From: Lonsdalea britannica
GTDB taxonomy: Bacteria; Pseudomonadota; Gammaproteobacteria; Enterobacterales; Enterobacteriaceae
Assembly: GCF_946477055.1 (NCBI RefSeq)
Contig: NZ_CAMKXG010000164.1
Coordinates: 1 to 8,240, forward strand
Direction of reading: 5' to 3'
Length of the DNA: 8,240 nt
Below the pieces are notes generated by a model, which was given only the letters and a program-made list of their open reading frames with translations, was not told where the DNA came from and ran no database searches. The position numbers and the translations under genes are program-made. This document shows, in pieces, positions 6,823 through 8,240 of the stretch. Within the stretch, counting starts at the first letter, position 1; each line of letters begins with the position of its first letter.

Positions 6823-7317
6823 ATGTCAGAACATCATATTTTTCAGTTGAGTGAGCAGGTTGGTGAACGATTGAAATCCCGTGGCGCGCACATGACCTGT
6901 ACGGAGTCTTGCACGGGGGGCTGGGTGGCAAAGGCGATTACCGATGTTCCAGGGAGCTCCGCCTGGTTTGACTATGGCTTTGTGACCTACAGTAATCGCG
7001 CCAAAGAAGTTTTGGTCGGCGTTAAGGCGGAAACGCTGGCGCAACATGGGGCTGTCAGCGGCGAAGTGGTGGAAGAAATGGCCGCGGGCGCGCTGGATAA
7101 AGCAGGGGCGGATTATGCGGTTGCCATCAGTGGTATCGCCGGCCCGGACGGCGGAACTGCTGATAAACCGGTCGGCACCGTGTGGTTTGGTTTCGCCTCA
7201 AGACATGAAAACGGATTCGTCCGTAGAATGCAGTTCGACGGCGATCGCGATCGTGTCCGCCAACAAGCCGTTCAGTTTGGTCTGGAAACGCTGCTGAATA
7301 CTTTTCTGCAAAATTAA
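6823..7317 (+). CDS. pncC: Nicotinamide-nucleotide amidase (PncC / CinA C-terminal domain)
   Basis: It deamidates nicotinamide mononucleotide to nicotinate mononucleotide, recycling the NMN released by NAD-dependent DNA ligase into NAD synthesis (cytoplasm). From the ATG at 6823 it has 164 residues, like E. coli PncC. Signatures are TESCTGGWVAKAIT (from residue 27, with catalytic Ser29), the GFVTYSN block (52-58), ISGIAGPDGG (102-111) and KPVGTVWFGF (115-124). An upstream in-frame ATG at 6787 would add 12 residues not seen in the family. Neither start has a strong Shine-Dalgarno (GTGAG precedes 6823 at about 7 nt), so the choice rests on family length and the N-terminus. It lies directly before recA, as in other enterobacteria. 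The recA promoter begins 2 bases after the stop codon, leaving recA independently SOS-controlled. Confidence 0.93.
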   Translation: MSEHHIFQLSEQVGERLKSRGAHMTCTESCTGGWVAKAITDVPGSSAWFDYGFVTYSNRAKEVLVGVKAETLAQHGAVSGEVVEEMAAGALDKAGADYAVAISGIAGPDGGTADKPVGTVWFGFASRHENGFVRRMQFDGDRDRVRQQAVQFGLETLLNTFLQN

Positions 7318-7319
7318 CC

Positions 7320-7347
7320 TTGATGCTGTATGAGTGTACAGTATAAT
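7320..7347 (+). promoter_or_regulatory. recA promoter
   Basis: TTGATG (7320-7325) and a perfect TATAAT (7342-7347) are separated by 16 bp. The spacer is exactly the LexA operator. This is the same arrangement as in E. coli recA. The start of transcription is expected near 7354, giving a leader of about 70 nt. Confidence 0.9.
7326..7341. promoter_or_regulatory. LexA operator (SOS box)
   Basis: CTGTATGAGTGTACAG has the consensus CTGT-N8-ACAG exactly and occupies the whole -35/-10 spacer of the recA promoter. LexA bound here should block RNA polymerase until SOS induction. Confidence 0.95.
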
Positions 7348-7374
7348 GTCCGTCACCCGTTCGGTGAATCATGA

Positions 7375-8240
<866 letters not shown>

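Overview
The window comes from a gammaproteobacterium of the order Enterobacterales. RecA and its upstream neighbour PncC (YgaD/CinA C-terminal type) are near-identical to the enterobacterial forms, and the recA promoter has the E. coli layout, with a LexA box filling the -35/-10 spacer. The flanking accessory genes (periplasmic catalase plus ankyrin protein, two butanediol dehydrogenases, an HSL-type esterase) would suit a soft-rot or plant-associated member such as Pectobacteriaceae. That placement is inference, not something the sequence proves.

Layout, left to right. Positions 1-926 (minus) hold an HSL-family alpha/beta hydrolase whose C-terminus runs off the left edge. Its upstream region (954-1226) carries two related palindromes. 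Positions 1227-3375 (minus) hold a catalase-ankyrin pair: an exported monofunctional heme catalase, then a GC-rich intercistronic hairpin, then an exported ankyrin-repeat protein resembling AnkB. Positions 3784-5650 (minus) hold two tandem short-chain dehydrogenases of the BudC type, about 80% identical by hand alignment. Each has its own leader, a nearly identical 16-bp element exactly 77 bp before its start codon, and a 10-bp stem / 17-nt loop hairpin downstream.

Positions 5651-6050 have no recognisable protein gene but are not empty. They carry a Fur-box-like sequence at the BudC promoter, possible plus-strand promoters, two tiny overlapping reading frames, and a strong plus-strand intrinsic terminator (UUCG loop, T7 tract). 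With no gene on that strand, the terminator points to an unannotated small RNA. Its 5' part contains ATGTTGTGTT, like the G/U-rich R1 seed of GcvB. This is the most interesting signal in the window.

Positions 6051-6554 (minus) hold a small SRPBCC-fold protein with a GTG start and a perfect Shine-Dalgarno. Positions 6823-7317 (plus) hold pncC, followed at once by the SOS-controlled recA (7423 to the right edge, truncated).

Functionally the window mixes peroxide defence (katB-ankB), overflow carbon/redox metabolism (acetoin/2,3-butanediol), NAD recycling (pncC) and DNA repair (recA). The first two are accessory; pncC-recA is core chromosome. No tRNA, rRNA, CRISPR array, insertion sequence or integrase was found.
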